DNA of 41,652 bases from Gammaproteobacteria bacterium BRH_c0 (GTDB lineage: Bacteria; Pseudomonadota; Gammaproteobacteria; Pseudomonadales; Porticoccaceae). This document shows positions 33,354 through 41,652 of this stretch, one piece after another. The stretch lies in NCBI GenBank assembly GCA_000961645.1, contig LADM01000132.1, positions 1 to 41,652 on the forward strand. The letters run 5' to 3'. The first letter of the stretch is position 1. Each line of letters begins with the position of its first letter. The position numbers were made by a program, and so were the translations under genes. The notes under the pieces were generated by a model. The model had not been told where the DNA came from. It saw nothing but the letters and a program-made list of their open reading frames with translations, and searched no databases.

Positions 33354-34205
33354 TTGAATTATCCTGATGACGCCTTCGAGATAGGGGAAGTCCGCGATTT
33401 TGACCGGCTGGTGGGCAATCTTGTTGTCACTTCGGGCAAGCACCTGATTGTTCCTGCCAAGGGCGCCCCTCTGTACTGGCCGCATCAGCAGTTGCCCTGG
33501 TCCCTTGAGGATAATCAAACCGTTCATCATCTCGGTATCTATAACGGCGAGCGCTGCTTTTCCGTGGATATCCCGGAAACCCGCTGGGGTGAAAGCGGCG
33601 TGGATCTGGCGGTGCAAAAAACCAGCCTGCGGGATTATCTCGGCAAGATTCCCGACGGTCTGTTCCGGCTGCTGGGGCGAGCCCTGCAGATCAATGAGTG
33701 GTATCGCAGCCATCGCTACTGTGGTTGTTGTGGCGCGGAAACGTCTTTGCTGTCAGGGGAGCGCGCACTGGGTTGTGACGTTTGTGGCCAGTCATTTTAT
33801 CCCCGTCTCTCGCCCTGCGTGATGATGCTGATCACCCATGGGGATCACTGTCTGCTGGCCAGGAACAAGGAGTGGACGCGGCCATTTTTCAGTGCTCTGG
33901 CGGGTTTTGTCGAGCCCGGTGAGTCCGCTGAACAGGCGCTGCGCCGCGAGGTGATGGAAGAAGTCGGGCTTCAAGTGGGCGCCCTGCATTATTTCGCTTC
34001 CCAGCCCTGGCCTTTTCCCGGCCAGTTGATGATCGGCTATTTTGCCGATTATGCCGGTGGCGATATTTGTATTGACGATATCGAAATTGCCGAAGCCCGC
34101 TGGTTTCACTATCAGGATTTGCCACAAATCCCCGGTGAATTTGCCCTCTCCGGTCAGTTGATCCGGGCATTTGTCGATCGCTGCACGGCACTGTATGGCG
34201 CCTGA
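33354..34205 (+). CDS. nudC: NAD(+)/NADH pyrophosphatase (RNA de-capping) NudC
   Basis: The 283-residue Nudix hydrolase splits NADH and removes NAD caps from RNA. A zinc ribbon has Cys123, Cys126, Cys141 and Cys144 (RYCGCCG, CDVC). The Nudix box is GFVEPGESAEQALRREV continuing MEEVG (184-205), followed by the NudC-specific SQPWPFP. The start is a TTG 5 bases after fimL, with GGAG about 11 bases upstream. Length is normal for the family. Confidence 0.95.
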   Translation: MNYPDDAFEIGEVRDFDRLVGNLVVTSGKHLIVPAKGAPLYWPHQQLPWSLEDNQTVHHLGIYNGERCFSVDIPETRWGESGVDLAVQKTSLRDYLGKIPDGLFRLLGRALQINEWYRSHRYCGCCGAETSLLSGERALGCDVCGQSFYPRLSPCVMMLITHGDHCLLARNKEWTRPFFSALAGFVEPGESAEQALRREVMEEVGLQVGALHYFASQPWPFPGQLMIGYFADYAGGDICIDDIEIAEARWFHYQDLPQIPGEFALSGQLIRAFVDRCTALYGA

Positions 34206-34258
34206 AATGCTGGCATCAAGCCGCCAGCCGTACTGTTTAATCTATTGAGGTAATACTG

Positions 34259-35290
34259 TTGGAATTCATTGCTGATTACGGGCTTTTTCTCGCCAAGACC
34301 ATCACCTTTGTGCTCGCTTTCGCCATTGTTGCCGTCATTGTCGCGGCACTCGGGGCGCGGAATAAAAAAGCGGGCAAGGGCCATCTTGAGGTCAAATCCC
34401 TCAATGAGCGGTTCGAGTCAATGCGCAATACCCTGGCGGATAGTTTGCTGCCAGCCGACGAGAAAAAAGTCGCAATAAAAGTGCGCCACAAGGCAGAGAA
34501 ATTGCGTCGCAAGGAGCAGAAAGGACATCCTCAGCAGCGGGTTTTTGTGCTTGATTTTGAGGGTGATATGCGCGCCTCAGCCAACAGTTCACTGCGCGAG
34601 GAGGTTACCGCTGTGCTGGCCCAGGCCAATGCCAGCGATGAAGTGGTGGTGAAGCTTGAGAGTGGCGGCGGCATGGTGCACAGCTATGGCCTGGCTTCCA
34701 GTCAGCTGGATCGCATTCGCAAGCGCGGTATTCCGCTGACCGTTTGTGTCGACAAGGTGGCAGCCAGCGGTGGCTATATGATGGCCTGCGTCGCCGACAA
34801 GATTCTTGCCGCACCTTTTGCCTTTGTCGGGTCCATCGGTGTGGTGGCCCAATTGCCCAATTTTCACCGTCTGCTGAAAAAACACGATGTCGATTACGAG
34901 GTGTTCACCGCCGGGGAGTACAAACGCACTCTTACCCTGTTTGGCGAAAATACCGACAAGGGGCGCGAGAAGTTTTGCGAGGATTTGCAGGAAACCCATG
35001 ACCTGTTCAAGGATTTCGTGCGCGAGCACCGCCCGGCAGTGGATATCGACCGCGTTGCCACTGGTGAGGTCTGGCTGGGTAGCCGTGCCCTTGAGCTGGG
35101 GTTGGTCGATGCGGTGATGACCAGTGATGAATACATAACTTCCCGGCTGGAGGATAAGCGCGTATTTGAAATCAGTTATGTGCAGAAGAAATCCCTGCCG
35201 GAAAAAATGGGGCTTGCCGCCGAGGAAAGTATCGACAGCCTGTTGATGCGCTGGGTGCGGCGTCTTTCAGGTCCCGGTCAGCAGTCCTGA
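34259..35290 (+). CDS. sohB: SohB, membrane-bound signal-peptide-peptidase-like protease
   Basis: The 343-residue S49 protease has an N-terminal membrane anchor (about 8-32), a SohB N-terminal domain, and the catalytic Ser170 in DKVAASGGYMMAC with the lysine Lys222 in GEYKRTLTLFG. It faces the periplasm and degrades misfolded or cleaved envelope peptides. Start is TTG with GAGG 8 bases upstream. Ends just before a strong terminator that faces DUF934. Confidence 0.95.
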   Translation: MEFIADYGLFLAKTITFVLAFAIVAVIVAALGARNKKAGKGHLEVKSLNERFESMRNTLADSLLPADEKKVAIKVRHKAEKLRRKEQKGHPQQRVFVLDFEGDMRASANSSLREEVTAVLAQANASDEVVVKLESGGGMVHSYGLASSQLDRIRKRGIPLTVCVDKVAASGGYMMACVADKILAAPFAFVGSIGVVAQLPNFHRLLKKHDVDYEVFTAGEYKRTLTLFGENTDKGREKFCEDLQETHDLFKDFVREHRPAVDIDRVATGEVWLGSRALELGLVDAVMTSDEYITSRLEDKRVFEISYVQKKSLPEKMGLAAEESIDSLLMRWVRRLSGPGQQS

Positions 35291-35295
35291 CAGCC

Positions 35296-35328
35296 AACAA
35301 AAAACCCCGGGATGCGGGGTTTTTTGTT
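35296..35328. terminator. Bidirectional terminator between sohB and the DUF934 gene
   Basis: AACAAAAAACCCC pairs perfectly with GGGGTTTTTTGTT across GGGATGC. T-runs on both strands suit the convergent genes. Confidence 0.92.
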
Positions 35329-35340
35329 TCGGCCTCTGTA

Positions 35341-35826
35341 CTAGCGTTTTCTGAACAGGGGCTCAGGATTATCCGTAGCCGCCTGGTAAGTCACGGTAAA
35401 GTCGTTGAGCGAAGCCAGGGCTGCTTCCAGATCTGTACCCTCGCGCAGGTCAAAGGCATCGAATCCGCAGCGCTTGAGGAAAAACAGCTGGTCCTGGATG
35501 ACATAGCCCACAGCGCGCAATTCACCCTGGTAGCCAAAGCGTTCCCGCAGCAGGCGCGCGGTTGAGAAGCCGCGGCCATCCATAAAAGTGGGAAAGTGCA
35601 CGGCAATCAAGGGTGCTGATAAAAGCTCGGCGGCGACAGGCTCGACTTCTTCTTCGCTGTCGATCCAGGGCGCCAGGGTCTGGCCCTCTACTGGCGCGTC
35701 TTTCAGTTCGAGCCATTTTGCCAGGGGCACCAGCAACTTGCCCTGAGGCAAATCCCCGGAGAGATCCGCAGGGATCAGTTGCCACTCGTTATCGACAATC
35801 ACATTGCCTTTAATGAGCCTTGGCAT
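35341..35826 (-). CDS. DUF934 protein linked to sulfite reductase
   Basis: The 161-residue protein belongs to the DUF934 family, which accompanies siroheme sulfite/nitrite reductase genes. Recognisable segments are AVHFPTFMDGRGFSTARLLRE and GELRAVGYVIQDQLFFLKRCGFDAFDL. Its exact role is unknown; a helper or electron-transfer accessory of the reductase is supposed. The start is the ATG at 35826, which overlaps the cysI stop by 17 bases, so translation is coupled. The open frame to 35907 is antisense-type padding and is not used. Confidence 0.92.
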   Translation of the reverse strand: MPRLIKGNVIVDNEWQLIPADLSGDLPQGKLLVPLAKWLELKDAPVEGQTLAPWIDSEEEVEPVAAELLSAPLIAVHFPTFMDGRGFSTARLLRERFGYQGELRAVGYVIQDQLFFLKRCGFDAFDLREGTDLEAALASLNDFTVTYQAATDNPEPLFRKR

Positions 35827-37474
35827 AGACGCGCTCCTTGAACAGATCCATACCAACGCGCTGGAAGGTGTCGATGAACTGTTCGTCGCCCTGGCGTTGC
35901 TCGACAAATACCTGGAGGATTTTGTCGATCACATCCACCACTTCATCCTGGTAAAAGGATGGGCCAAGCACGGCGCCGAGATGGGAGTCGCGGCTTGAGC
36001 TGCCGCCCAGCTGGATCTGGTAAAACTCCTCGCCCTTTTTATCGACGCCGAGAATGCCGATATTGCCCACATGATGGTGGCCACAGGCGTTCATGCAACC
36101 GGAGATGTTGAGGGTCAGGTCACCCAGGTCGTAGAGGTAATCCAGGTCGTCAAAGCGGCGCTGGATGGCCTCTGCCACGGGAATCGACTTGGCGTTGGCG
36201 AGCGAGCAAAAATCCCCGCCTGGGCAGCAGATCAGGTCAGTGAGAGTGCCGATATTGGGGGTGGCAAAGCCGAGGGCCTTGGCTTCCTGCCACAGCTCGA
36301 AGAGGCGGCTTTTTTCCACATCCCCCAGCACCAGGTTCTGGCTGTGGGTGGAACGCACTTCGGCAAAGGAATATTTGTCAGCCAGGTCGGCGATGGCGTC
36401 GAGCTGATCGGCGGTGACATCCCCGGGCGCGACGCCGGTCGGCTTGAGGGACAGGGTCACCGCAGCATAGCCCGCAACACTGTGTTCCCGGACGTTGCGT
36501 TGCAGCCATTTGCTAAAGGCGACATTCTCCCTGGCATGTTGCGCGACGGCGTTATCCACTGCTGCAACATCCACGGCCTTGTAGGCGGGGCGGGTAAAGA
36601 ATTGCTTGTTGCGCTCTACCTCTGCCAGGGTCAGGGTGGTGGGATTGTCCTTGAGATGCTGCCACTCTTCCTCGACCTTTTGGGCGAACACTTCCGCCGT
36701 CCAGGCCTTGACGATAATCTTGATGCGGGCCTTGAACTTGTTGTCGCGACGGCCATAGCGGTTGTAAACGCGCAAAATGGCTTCGAGATAGGTAAGCAGG
36801 TGCTGCCAGGGCAGGAATTCGCAGATGATGCTGCCGACAATGGGCGTGCGCCCCAGTCCGCCGCCTACATAGACGCAAAAGCCGGTTTCGCCGTCGGCAT
36901 TTTTGACGATTTGCAACCCGATATCGTGTACCTGGATCGCCGCGCGGTCCTGTTGAGAGCCGCTGACGGCGATCTTGAACTTGCGCGGCAAAAAGGCAAA
37001 TTCCGGGTGGAAGGTGGACCACTGGCGGATAATTTCACACCAGGGACGGGGGTCTTCGATCTCATCGGGGGCGATGCCTGCGAACTCGTCCGAGGTCACG
37101 TTGCGGATGCAGTTGCCGCTGGTCTGGATGGCATGCATTTCCACTTCAGCCAGTTCGGCGAGGATATCCGGCACTTCTTCCAGATTGGGCCAGTTGAGCT
37201 GAATATTCTGGCGGGTGGTGAAGTGGGCGTAGCCCTTGTCGTAGGTGCGGGCGATATGGCCCAGTTTGCGCACCTGGCGGGATGACAGCATGCCGTAGGG
37301 TACGGCAATGCGCAGCATGGGCGCCAGGCGCTGGATATAGAGGCCGTTCTGCAGGCGCAGGGGCAGAAATTCCTGGTCGGTGATTTCGCCGTCCAGAAAG
37401 CGCCGGGTCTGATCCCGGAACTGGTCAACCCGTTGCTGGACGAGCTGGCGATCGATAGTGTCGTACTGATACAT
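35810..37474 (-). CDS. cysI: Siroheme sulfite (nitrite/sulfite) reductase
   Basis: The 554-residue protein reduces sulfite to sulfide in cysteine biosynthesis. The siroheme/[4Fe-4S] ligands are Cys417 and Cys423 (ICCPGGDFC) and Cys460 and Cys464 (NISGCMNACGHHH). Ferredoxin-like half repeats carry HFTTRQNIQLNW and STHSQNLVLG. The pairing with DUF934 marks the assimilatory gammaproteobacterial type. Nitrite reductase activity cannot be excluded. A candidate regulator site lies upstream at 37628-37645. The stop overlaps the DUF934 start. Confidence 0.95.
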   Translation of the reverse strand: MYQYDTIDRQLVQQRVDQFRDQTRRFLDGEITDQEFLPLRLQNGLYIQRLAPMLRIAVPYGMLSSRQVRKLGHIARTYDKGYAHFTTRQNIQLNWPNLEEVPDILAELAEVEMHAIQTSGNCIRNVTSDEFAGIAPDEIEDPRPWCEIIRQWSTFHPEFAFLPRKFKIAVSGSQQDRAAIQVHDIGLQIVKNADGETGFCVYVGGGLGRTPIVGSIICEFLPWQHLLTYLEAILRVYNRYGRRDNKFKARIKIIVKAWTAEVFAQKVEEEWQHLKDNPTTLTLAEVERNKQFFTRPAYKAVDVAAVDNAVAQHARENVAFSKWLQRNVREHSVAGYAAVTLSLKPTGVAPGDVTADQLDAIADLADKYSFAEVRSTHSQNLVLGDVEKSRLFELWQEAKALGFATPNIGTLTDLICCPGGDFCSLANAKSIPVAEAIQRRFDDLDYLYDLGDLTLNISGCMNACGHHHVGNIGILGVDKKGEEFYQIQLGGSSSRDSHLGAVLGPSFYQDEVVDVIDKILQVFVEQRQGDEQFIDTFQRVGMDLFKERVYAKAH

Positions 37475-37627
37475 GGGGTTCCAGAGCAGTGAGTCTCATT
37501 GGGGGCGTAATCATACACAGATGGCCGCGCCCTGTCAGGTGGAGGGAAATCATAGGCCCAGTGCCCGTTGAGGGGAAAAACTTTTTTCCTCTAAAGGAAT
37601 TCTTCTCTGGCATAAGTCATATTTTGA

Positions 37628-37645
37628 AATAAGTAGTGCCTTATT
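37628..37645. promoter_or_regulatory. Candidate operator (AATAAG-N6-CTTATT) between cysI and a small membrane gene
   Basis: AATAAG and CTTATT form a 6-base inverted repeat with a 6-base spacer, 154 bases upstream of cysI. The size and AT-rich arms suit a LysR-type site such as CysB. Nearby, GAGGGGAAAAACTTTTTTCC (from 37572) is another imperfect palindrome, and AGCGCAAAGCGCT (37686-37698) lies before the small gene. All assignments are tentative; no gene was seen in 37475-37756. Confidence 0.35.
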
Positions 37646-37756
37646 GAAGGTCTGCGTCACACCTGCTGATGAAGAGGGGGACATAAGCGCAAAGCGCTGT
37701 TAAAATGCCGGGCGATTTTACCCCATGACCCATACAGGCATTATCAGGAGAGCGGA

Positions 37757-37888
37757 ATGAGCAACGCAGACCTCAACCAGCAAGCTGGCAACCATGATGC
37801 CGGCGATTCGAAAGTGGATGCCATTGCCGCAGTGGTGTTGATCTCTGTTGTGATCGTCACGGTGATTTTCTGGCTGACCAATCAGTAA
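37757..37888 (+). CDS. 43-residue single-span membrane protein
   Basis: This short frame starts at an ATG preceded by AGGAGAGCG and ends 132 bases later. Translation gives a hydrophilic N-terminus (MSNADLNQQAGNHDAGDSKV, 20 residues) and one membrane span of about 20 residues (AIAAVVLISVVIVTVIFWL) ending in TNQ. A TTAAAAT -10-like box lies at about 37700-37706, and a perfect terminator follows 10 bases after the stop. No family was recognised. Too short for ordinary gene callers; the promoter, ribosome site and terminator support it as real. Confidence 0.78.
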   Translation: MSNADLNQQAGNHDAGDSKVDAIAAVVLISVVIVTVIFWLTNQ

Positions 37889-37898
37889 CGGATTCGGT

Positions 37899-37938
37899 AC
37901 ACATTAAAAAAGCGGCTCTGGCCGCTTTTTTAATGTGT
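37899..37938. terminator. Bidirectional terminator between the small membrane gene and DUF2970
   Basis: A perfect 18-base inverted repeat (ACACATTAAAAAAGCGGC and complement) with loop TCTG and T-runs on both strands, placed between two convergent genes. Confidence 0.93.
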
Positions 37939-37951
37939 GGGGATTTATCCG

Positions 37952-38185
37952 TTACATCCCGGCGCTGCGCAACACCAGCTTGACTACAGTGACTACCACG
38001 ACAATGAACACCACGGTGAAAATAACGCCCGCTACGGCATAAACCTTGATGCTACCATGCTTGAAGTCGCGTTCGCGGTTCTTGTTGCTCTGTACACCCA
38101 GTGCACCCGCCAGCGTGCTTTTCAGCACATCCATAATGCCAAGCTTTTCCGGTTGGTCTTCCCGATCGCGGTTGTTGTCGTTCAT
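37952..38185 (-). CDS. DUF2970 small membrane protein
   Basis: A 77-residue protein with a charged N-terminus, the family segment LGIMDVLKSTLAGALGVQS, and one C-terminal membrane span (AVAGVIFTVVFIVVVVTVVKL). DUF2970 proteins are common in gammaproteobacteria and have no known function. Downstream of metH on the same strand, separated by a long inverted repeat. It faces another single-span protein across a shared terminator. Confidence 0.9.
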   Translation of the reverse strand: MNDNNRDREDQPEKLGIMDVLKSTLAGALGVQSNKNRERDFKHGSIKVYAVAGVIFTVVFIVVVVTVVKLVLRSAGM

Positions 38186-38204
38186 CGTATCTCCGTTGTG
38201 TGCA

Positions 38205-38274
38205 GGACATCTGAAGTCTGAGGTAAATGCGTTTCGAAGCGCTTAACTATCTTGGCTTCAGACTTCAGACGTCC
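38205..38274. repeat. Long inverted repeat between metH and the DUF2970 gene
   Basis: GGACATCTGAAGTCTGA (38205-38221) pairs with TCAGACTTCAGACGTCC (38258-38274) with one mismatch. The 36-base loop contains a second imperfect palindrome, GCGTTTCGAAGCGC (38229-38242). No T-run follows, so it is not a typical terminator; it could be an mRNA-stabilising element, attenuator or REP-like unit after metH. Confidence 0.75.
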
Positions 38275-38289
38275 GACTTCATATCCAGT

Positions 38290-41200
38290 TTAATACCCCA
38301 ACACCGGGCTGAGCCATCGTTCCAGTGCTTCCAGGCTGATACCCTTGCGCTGCGCCAGTGATTCCACCTGATCCCGCTGTACCTTGCCCACATTGAAGTA
38401 ACGGGCTTCGGGATGAGAGAAGTACAGGCCGCTGACCGCGGCGGCAGGCAGCATGGCAAAGCTCTCTGTAAGAGATATGCCTGCATTCTCTTCGGCATCC
38501 AGCAGAGTAAACAGGGTGGTTTTCTCGGTGTGATCCGGGCAGGCGGGGTAGCCGGGGGCCGGGCGAATGCCCTGGTACTTTTCCTTGATCAGCTGTTCGT
38601 TGCTGAGTTGTTCATCAGTAGCATAACCCCAGAATTCCTTGCGCACACGCTCGTGCAGCCGCTCCGCCAGGGCTTCCGCCAGACGGTCCGCCAGGGCCTT
38701 GACCATGATGCTGTTGTAGTCGTCATGGTTGTCCTGGTACTGACGCGCCAGTTCCTCGGCGCCGATGCCGGTGGTCACCGCAAAGGCGCCCACATAGTCG
38801 GCAACGCCCGAATCCCGTGGCGCGACAAAATCTGCCAGGGAGTGCATCACATCGCTGGCGCCGGGCTTGATGGTCTGCTGGCGCAACTGGTGCAGCACGG
38901 CGATGGGCTGATCGCGGCTCTCGTCGGGGTAGACGGCGATGTCGTCTGCGCCGATGCGGTTGGCGGGCCACAGGCCGAACACTGCCCGTCCGGTGAGGTG
39001 CTTTTCCGAGATCAGTTTGGTCAGCATGGCCTGGGCATCGGCAAATAGGGAGCGGGCAACTTCGCCGACTTTTTCGTCCGACAGGATGGCCGGGTATTTG
39101 CCCGCCAGGTCCCAGGTGATAAAGAAAGGTGTCCAGTCGATATAGTCCACCAGTTCTTCGAGGGGATAATTGTCGATGACGGTGACGCCGGTTTTGCACG
39201 GCACGGGCGGCTGGTAGCTGGCCCAGTCCCACTGGAATCCGGCGGCAATGGCGTCTTCGTAGGGCAATGTGGTGCCGCGCGGTGCGCGGTTGGCGTTGCG
39301 CACCCTGACCTTCTCGTATTCTTCCTTGACCTCGGCGATCAGCTTGCCGCGGTGTTCCGTGCTGATCAGGCGGCTGGCGATGCCCACGGCGCGGGAGGCA
39401 TCGGGCACATAAATAGCCTGACCGCGCAGGTATTTTGGTTCAATTTTCACCGCCGTGTGGGCCTTGGAGGTAGTGGCGCCGCCGATCATCAGCGGCAGCT
39501 CCATGCCGAGACGCTCCATTTCCGCTGCCACATGCACCATCTCATCAAGAGAGGGGGTAATCAGGCCGGACAGGCCAATGATATCCACGTTCTGCTCGAC
39601 GGCAGTTTGCAGAATCTTGTCGGCGGGCACCATTACGCCGAGGTCGATCACCTCGTAGTTGTTGCATTGCAGCACCACGCCGACAATATTCTTGCCGATA
39701 TCATGCACGTCGCCCTTCACTGTGGCCATCAGGATGCGACCATTGGCCTGGGCACCTTCCTGCTTTTCTGCCTCGATAAACGGTTGCAGATACGCCACCG
39801 CCTGTTTCATGACCCGAGCAGACTTCACTACTTGGGGCAGGAACATCTTGCCGGCGCCAAACAGGTCACCCACCACATTCATGCCGTCCATCAGCGGCCC
39901 TTCGATCACATCGAGGGGTTTGTCAGCCAGTAGGCGTGCCGCTTCGGTGTCTTCCTCTATATAGGCATTGATGCCTTTTACCAGGGAGTATTCGAGGCGT
40001 TTGTGTGGCGCCCAGCCGCGCCATTCCAGATCAGGTTTGGCCTCTTTCTGGCCATCGCTGCGGTATTTTTCCGCCAGAGCCAGCAGGTTTTCCGTGGCGT
40101 TCGTACCCTGTGAGGGAGTGCGGTTGAGGATTACATCTTCTACCGCTTCGCGCAGCTCTGCGGGCAGGTCGTCGTATACCGCCAGTTGCCCGGCGTTGAC
40201 GATGCCCATGGTCAGGCCAGCGCGGATGGCGTGGTACAGGAACACCGAGTGAATCGCCTCGCGCACCGTATTGTTGCCCCGGAACGAGAACGACACATTG
40301 CTGATGCCGCCGGAGATCAGGGCGCCGGGCAGGTTGGCGCGGATCCAGGCGCAGGCCTCGATAAAGTCCACGGCATAGTTGTTGTGCTCCTCAATGCCGG
40401 TGGCCACGGCAAACACGTTGGGGTCGAAAATAATATCGTTGGGATTGAATCCCACCTGGTGGACCAGAATGTCATAACAGCGCTGGCAGATGGTTTTGCG
40501 GCGCTCCAGATTGTCGGCCTGGCCGTCTTCGTCAAACGCCATCACCACCACAGCGGCGCCATAGCGTTTGCACAGCCGCGCCTGGTGAATAAAGGATTCT
40601 TCACCCTCCTTGAGGCTGATGGAATTGACCACCGGTTTGCCCTGGATGCACTTCAGCCCGGCTTCGATCACATGCCACTTGGAGGAATCCACCATGATAG
40701 GGATGCGGGAAATATCCGGCTCCGAGGCCACCAGCTTGAGGAAGGTGGTCATCGCCTCCACCGCATCCAGCATGCCCTCGTCCATATTGATGTCGATGAT
40801 CTGGGCGCCGTTGTCCACCTGCTCCCGCGCCACATCGAGGGCGGTGGCGTAATCGCCTTCCATCACCAGTTTTTTGAAGCGCGCCGAGCCGGTGACATTG
40901 CAGCGCTCGCCCACGTTGACAAACAGGGAGTCGCTGGTGATGTTGAACGGCTCCAGTCCTGACAGGCGGCAGGCGGGTTCCGGTTCGGGGATCGTGCGGG
41001 GAGCGAGACCTGCCACACCATCGGCGATGGCGCGGATATGGTCGGGGGTGGTGCCGCAGCAGCCGCCGACAATATTGATGAAACCGCTTTCGGCGAACTC
41101 GCGCAGTATGGCGGCGGTCTGGCGCGGGGTTTCGTCGTATTCGCCGAAGGCGTTGGGCAAACCCGCGTTGGGATGGACGCTTACCAGGGTGTCGGCGATG

Positions 41201-41652
41201 CGTGACAGCTCCTCCACATGGGGCCTCAACTGCTTGCCCCCCAGTGCACAGTTGAGGCCTATCGAGAACAGGCCGCCGTGACGCAGGGAGTTCCAGAAAG
41301 CCTCCGGCACCTGGCCCGACAGCGTCCTGCCGCTGGCGTCGGTAATGGTGCCCGATACCATCACCGGCAGGCGCACCCCTGTTTTGGCAAAACTGTTTTC
41401 CACCGCGAACAGTGCCGCCTTGGCGTTGAGTGTGTCGAACACGGTCTCGATCAGGATCAGGTCCACATCCCCTTTGATCAGGGCTTCCAGCGCCACCTCA
41501 TAATCTTCGCAAAGCGCGTCGAAGGTGATATTGCGGGCGGCGGGATCGTTCACCTCCGGTGAAATGGAACAGGTGCGACTGGTGGGCCCGAGCACCCCGG
41601 CCACCCAGCGCGGGCGGTCAGGGGTGAGGGCGGTCATGGCATCGGCAGCCTG
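38290..41652 (-). CDS. metH: Cobalamin-dependent methionine synthase, N-terminus outside window
   Basis: The frame runs off the right edge, giving about 1120 residues; E. coli MetH has 1227, so about 105 are missing at the N-terminus. The ATG at 41637 is internal. Homocysteine module with zinc cysteines ([15 protein letters not shown]), folate module ([27 protein letters not shown] segment), cobalamin module with the His ligand in [12 protein letters not shown], and C-terminal SAM reactivation domain ([21 protein letters not shown], [13 protein letters not shown]) are all present. It regenerates methionine from homocysteine and methyl-THF. A B12 riboswitch, if any, would lie outside the window. 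Confidence 0.97.
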   Translation of the reverse strand, partial: QAADAMTALTPDRPRWVAGVLGPTSRTCSISPEVNDPAARNITFDALCEDYEVALEALIKGDVDLILIETVFDTLNAKAALFAVENSFAKTGVRLPVMVSGTITDASGRTLSGQVPEAFWNSLRHGGLFSIGLNCALGGKQLRPHVEELSRIADTLVSVHPNAGLPNAFGEYDETPRQTAAILREFAESGFINIVGGCCGTTPDHIRAIADGVAGLAPRTIPEPEPACRLSGLEPFNITSDSLFVNVGERCNVTGSARFKKLVMEGDYATALDVAREQVDNGAQIIDINMDEGMLDAVEAMTTFLKLVASEPDISRIPIMVDSSKWHVIEAGLKCIQGKPVVNSISLKEGEESFIHQARLCKRYGAAVVVMAFDEDGQADNLERRKTICQRCYDILVHQVGFNPNDIIFDPNVFAVATGIEEHNNYAVDFIEACAWIRANLPGALISGGISNVSFSFRGNNTVREAIHSVFLYHAIRAGLTMGIVNAGQLAVYDDLPAELREAVEDVILNRTPSQGTNATENLLALAEKYRSDGQKEAKPDLEWRGWAPHKRLEYSLVKGINAYIEEDTEAARLLADKPLDVIEGPLMDGMNVVGDLFGAGKMFLPQVVKSARVMKQAVAYLQPFIEAEKQEGAQANGRILMATVKGDVHDIGKNIVGVVLQCNNYEVIDLGVMVPADKILQTAVEQNVDIIGLSGLITPSLDEMVHVAAEMERLGMELPLMIGGATTSKAHTAVKIEPKYLRGQAIYVPDASRAVGIASRLISTEHRGKLIAEVKEEYEKVRVRNANRAPRGTTLPYEDAIAAGFQWDWASYQPPVPCKTGVTVIDNYPLEELVDYIDWTPFFITWDLAGKYPAILSDEKVGEVARSLFADAQAMLTKLISEKHLTGRAVFGLWPANRIGADDIAVYPDESRDQPIAVLHQLRQQTIKPGASDVMHSLADFVAPRDSGVADYVGAFAVTTGIGAEELARQYQDNHDDYNSIMVKALADRLAEALAERLHERVRKEFWGYATDEQLSNEQLIKEKYQGIRPAPGYPACPDHTEKTTLFTLLDAEENAGISLTESFAMLPAAAVSGLYFSHPEARYFNVGKVQRDQVESLAQRKGISLEALERWLSPVLGY

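Noticed and set aside
36071..37285. 404-residue open frame antisense to cysI
   Set aside because: Its translation has no family features and lies entirely over a well-supported gene; long antisense frames are common in GC-rich coding DNA.
39352..40962. Two open frames of 193 and 258 residues antisense to metH
   Set aside because: His/Gly-rich translations typical of antisense shadows of a conserved gene.

Overview
The window is one continuous stretch of a gammaproteobacterial chromosome, roughly 55-58% GC by eye. The order gloB/mltD, methyltransferase, rnhA, dnaQ, nhaB, fimL, nudC and the order tig-clpP-clpX-lon-hupB-ppiD match Pseudomonas-like gammaproteobacteria. NhaB, the arsenosugar genes and the DUF2970 protein suggest a marine relative such as a Cellvibrionales-type bacterium. 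The taxonomic placement is inferred from gene content and synteny, not from a search.

Region 1 (1-9.3 kb) is the accessory part. After the 3' end of recA lies a two-armed locus. The minus-strand arm runs ECF sigma factor, zinc-finger anti-sigma factor, arsenite methyltransferase (arsM) and thiol-type arsenate reductase (arsC). The divergent plus-strand arm runs a small secreted EGKCG-repeat peptide (HvfA-like), a DoxX/HvfX-like membrane protein, radical SAM ArsS, a TVP38/TMEM64-disulfide oxidoreductase fusion, and two glycosyltransferase-type proteins of the arsenosugar-associated families TIGR04283 and TIGR04282. ArsC would reduce arsenate, ArsM would methylate arsenite, ArsS would add the 5'-deoxyadenosyl group, and the two transferases would tailor the sugar. 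The HvfA/HvfX pair normally goes with MNIO (DUF692) peptide-modifying enzymes, which are absent here. The pairing of a sigma/anti-sigma switch, a cysteine-rich metallophore-type peptide and organoarsenical synthesis is the most interesting thing in the window.

Region 2 (9.3-16.7 kb) holds tRNA-Pro(TGG), tRNA-His(GTG), a GntP-family permease, tRNA-Arg(TCT), a zinc-ribbon methyltransferase, fadB without a neighbouring fadA, an Ala/Asp-rich 11-residue-repeat lipoprotein, a diverged mannose-6-phosphate-isomerase-like cupin protein and tRNA-Leu(TAG).

Region 3 (16.7-25.4 kb) is the conserved proteostasis block: trigger factor, ClpP, ClpX, Lon (with a good sigma-32 promoter), HU-beta and PpiD.

Region 4 (25.4-35.3 kb) carries mltD and gloB (minus), then a SAM-methyltransferase-like gene overlapping rnhA by 89 bases, dnaQ, nhaB (minus), fimL, nudC and sohB. 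Region 5 (35.3-41.7 kb) carries the DUF934-cysI sulfite reductase pair, a previously untracked 43-residue membrane protein, a DUF2970 protein, and metH, which runs off the right edge. Sulfite reductase and MetH together connect to sulfur amino acid supply. No insertion sequence, prophage or CRISPR array was seen.
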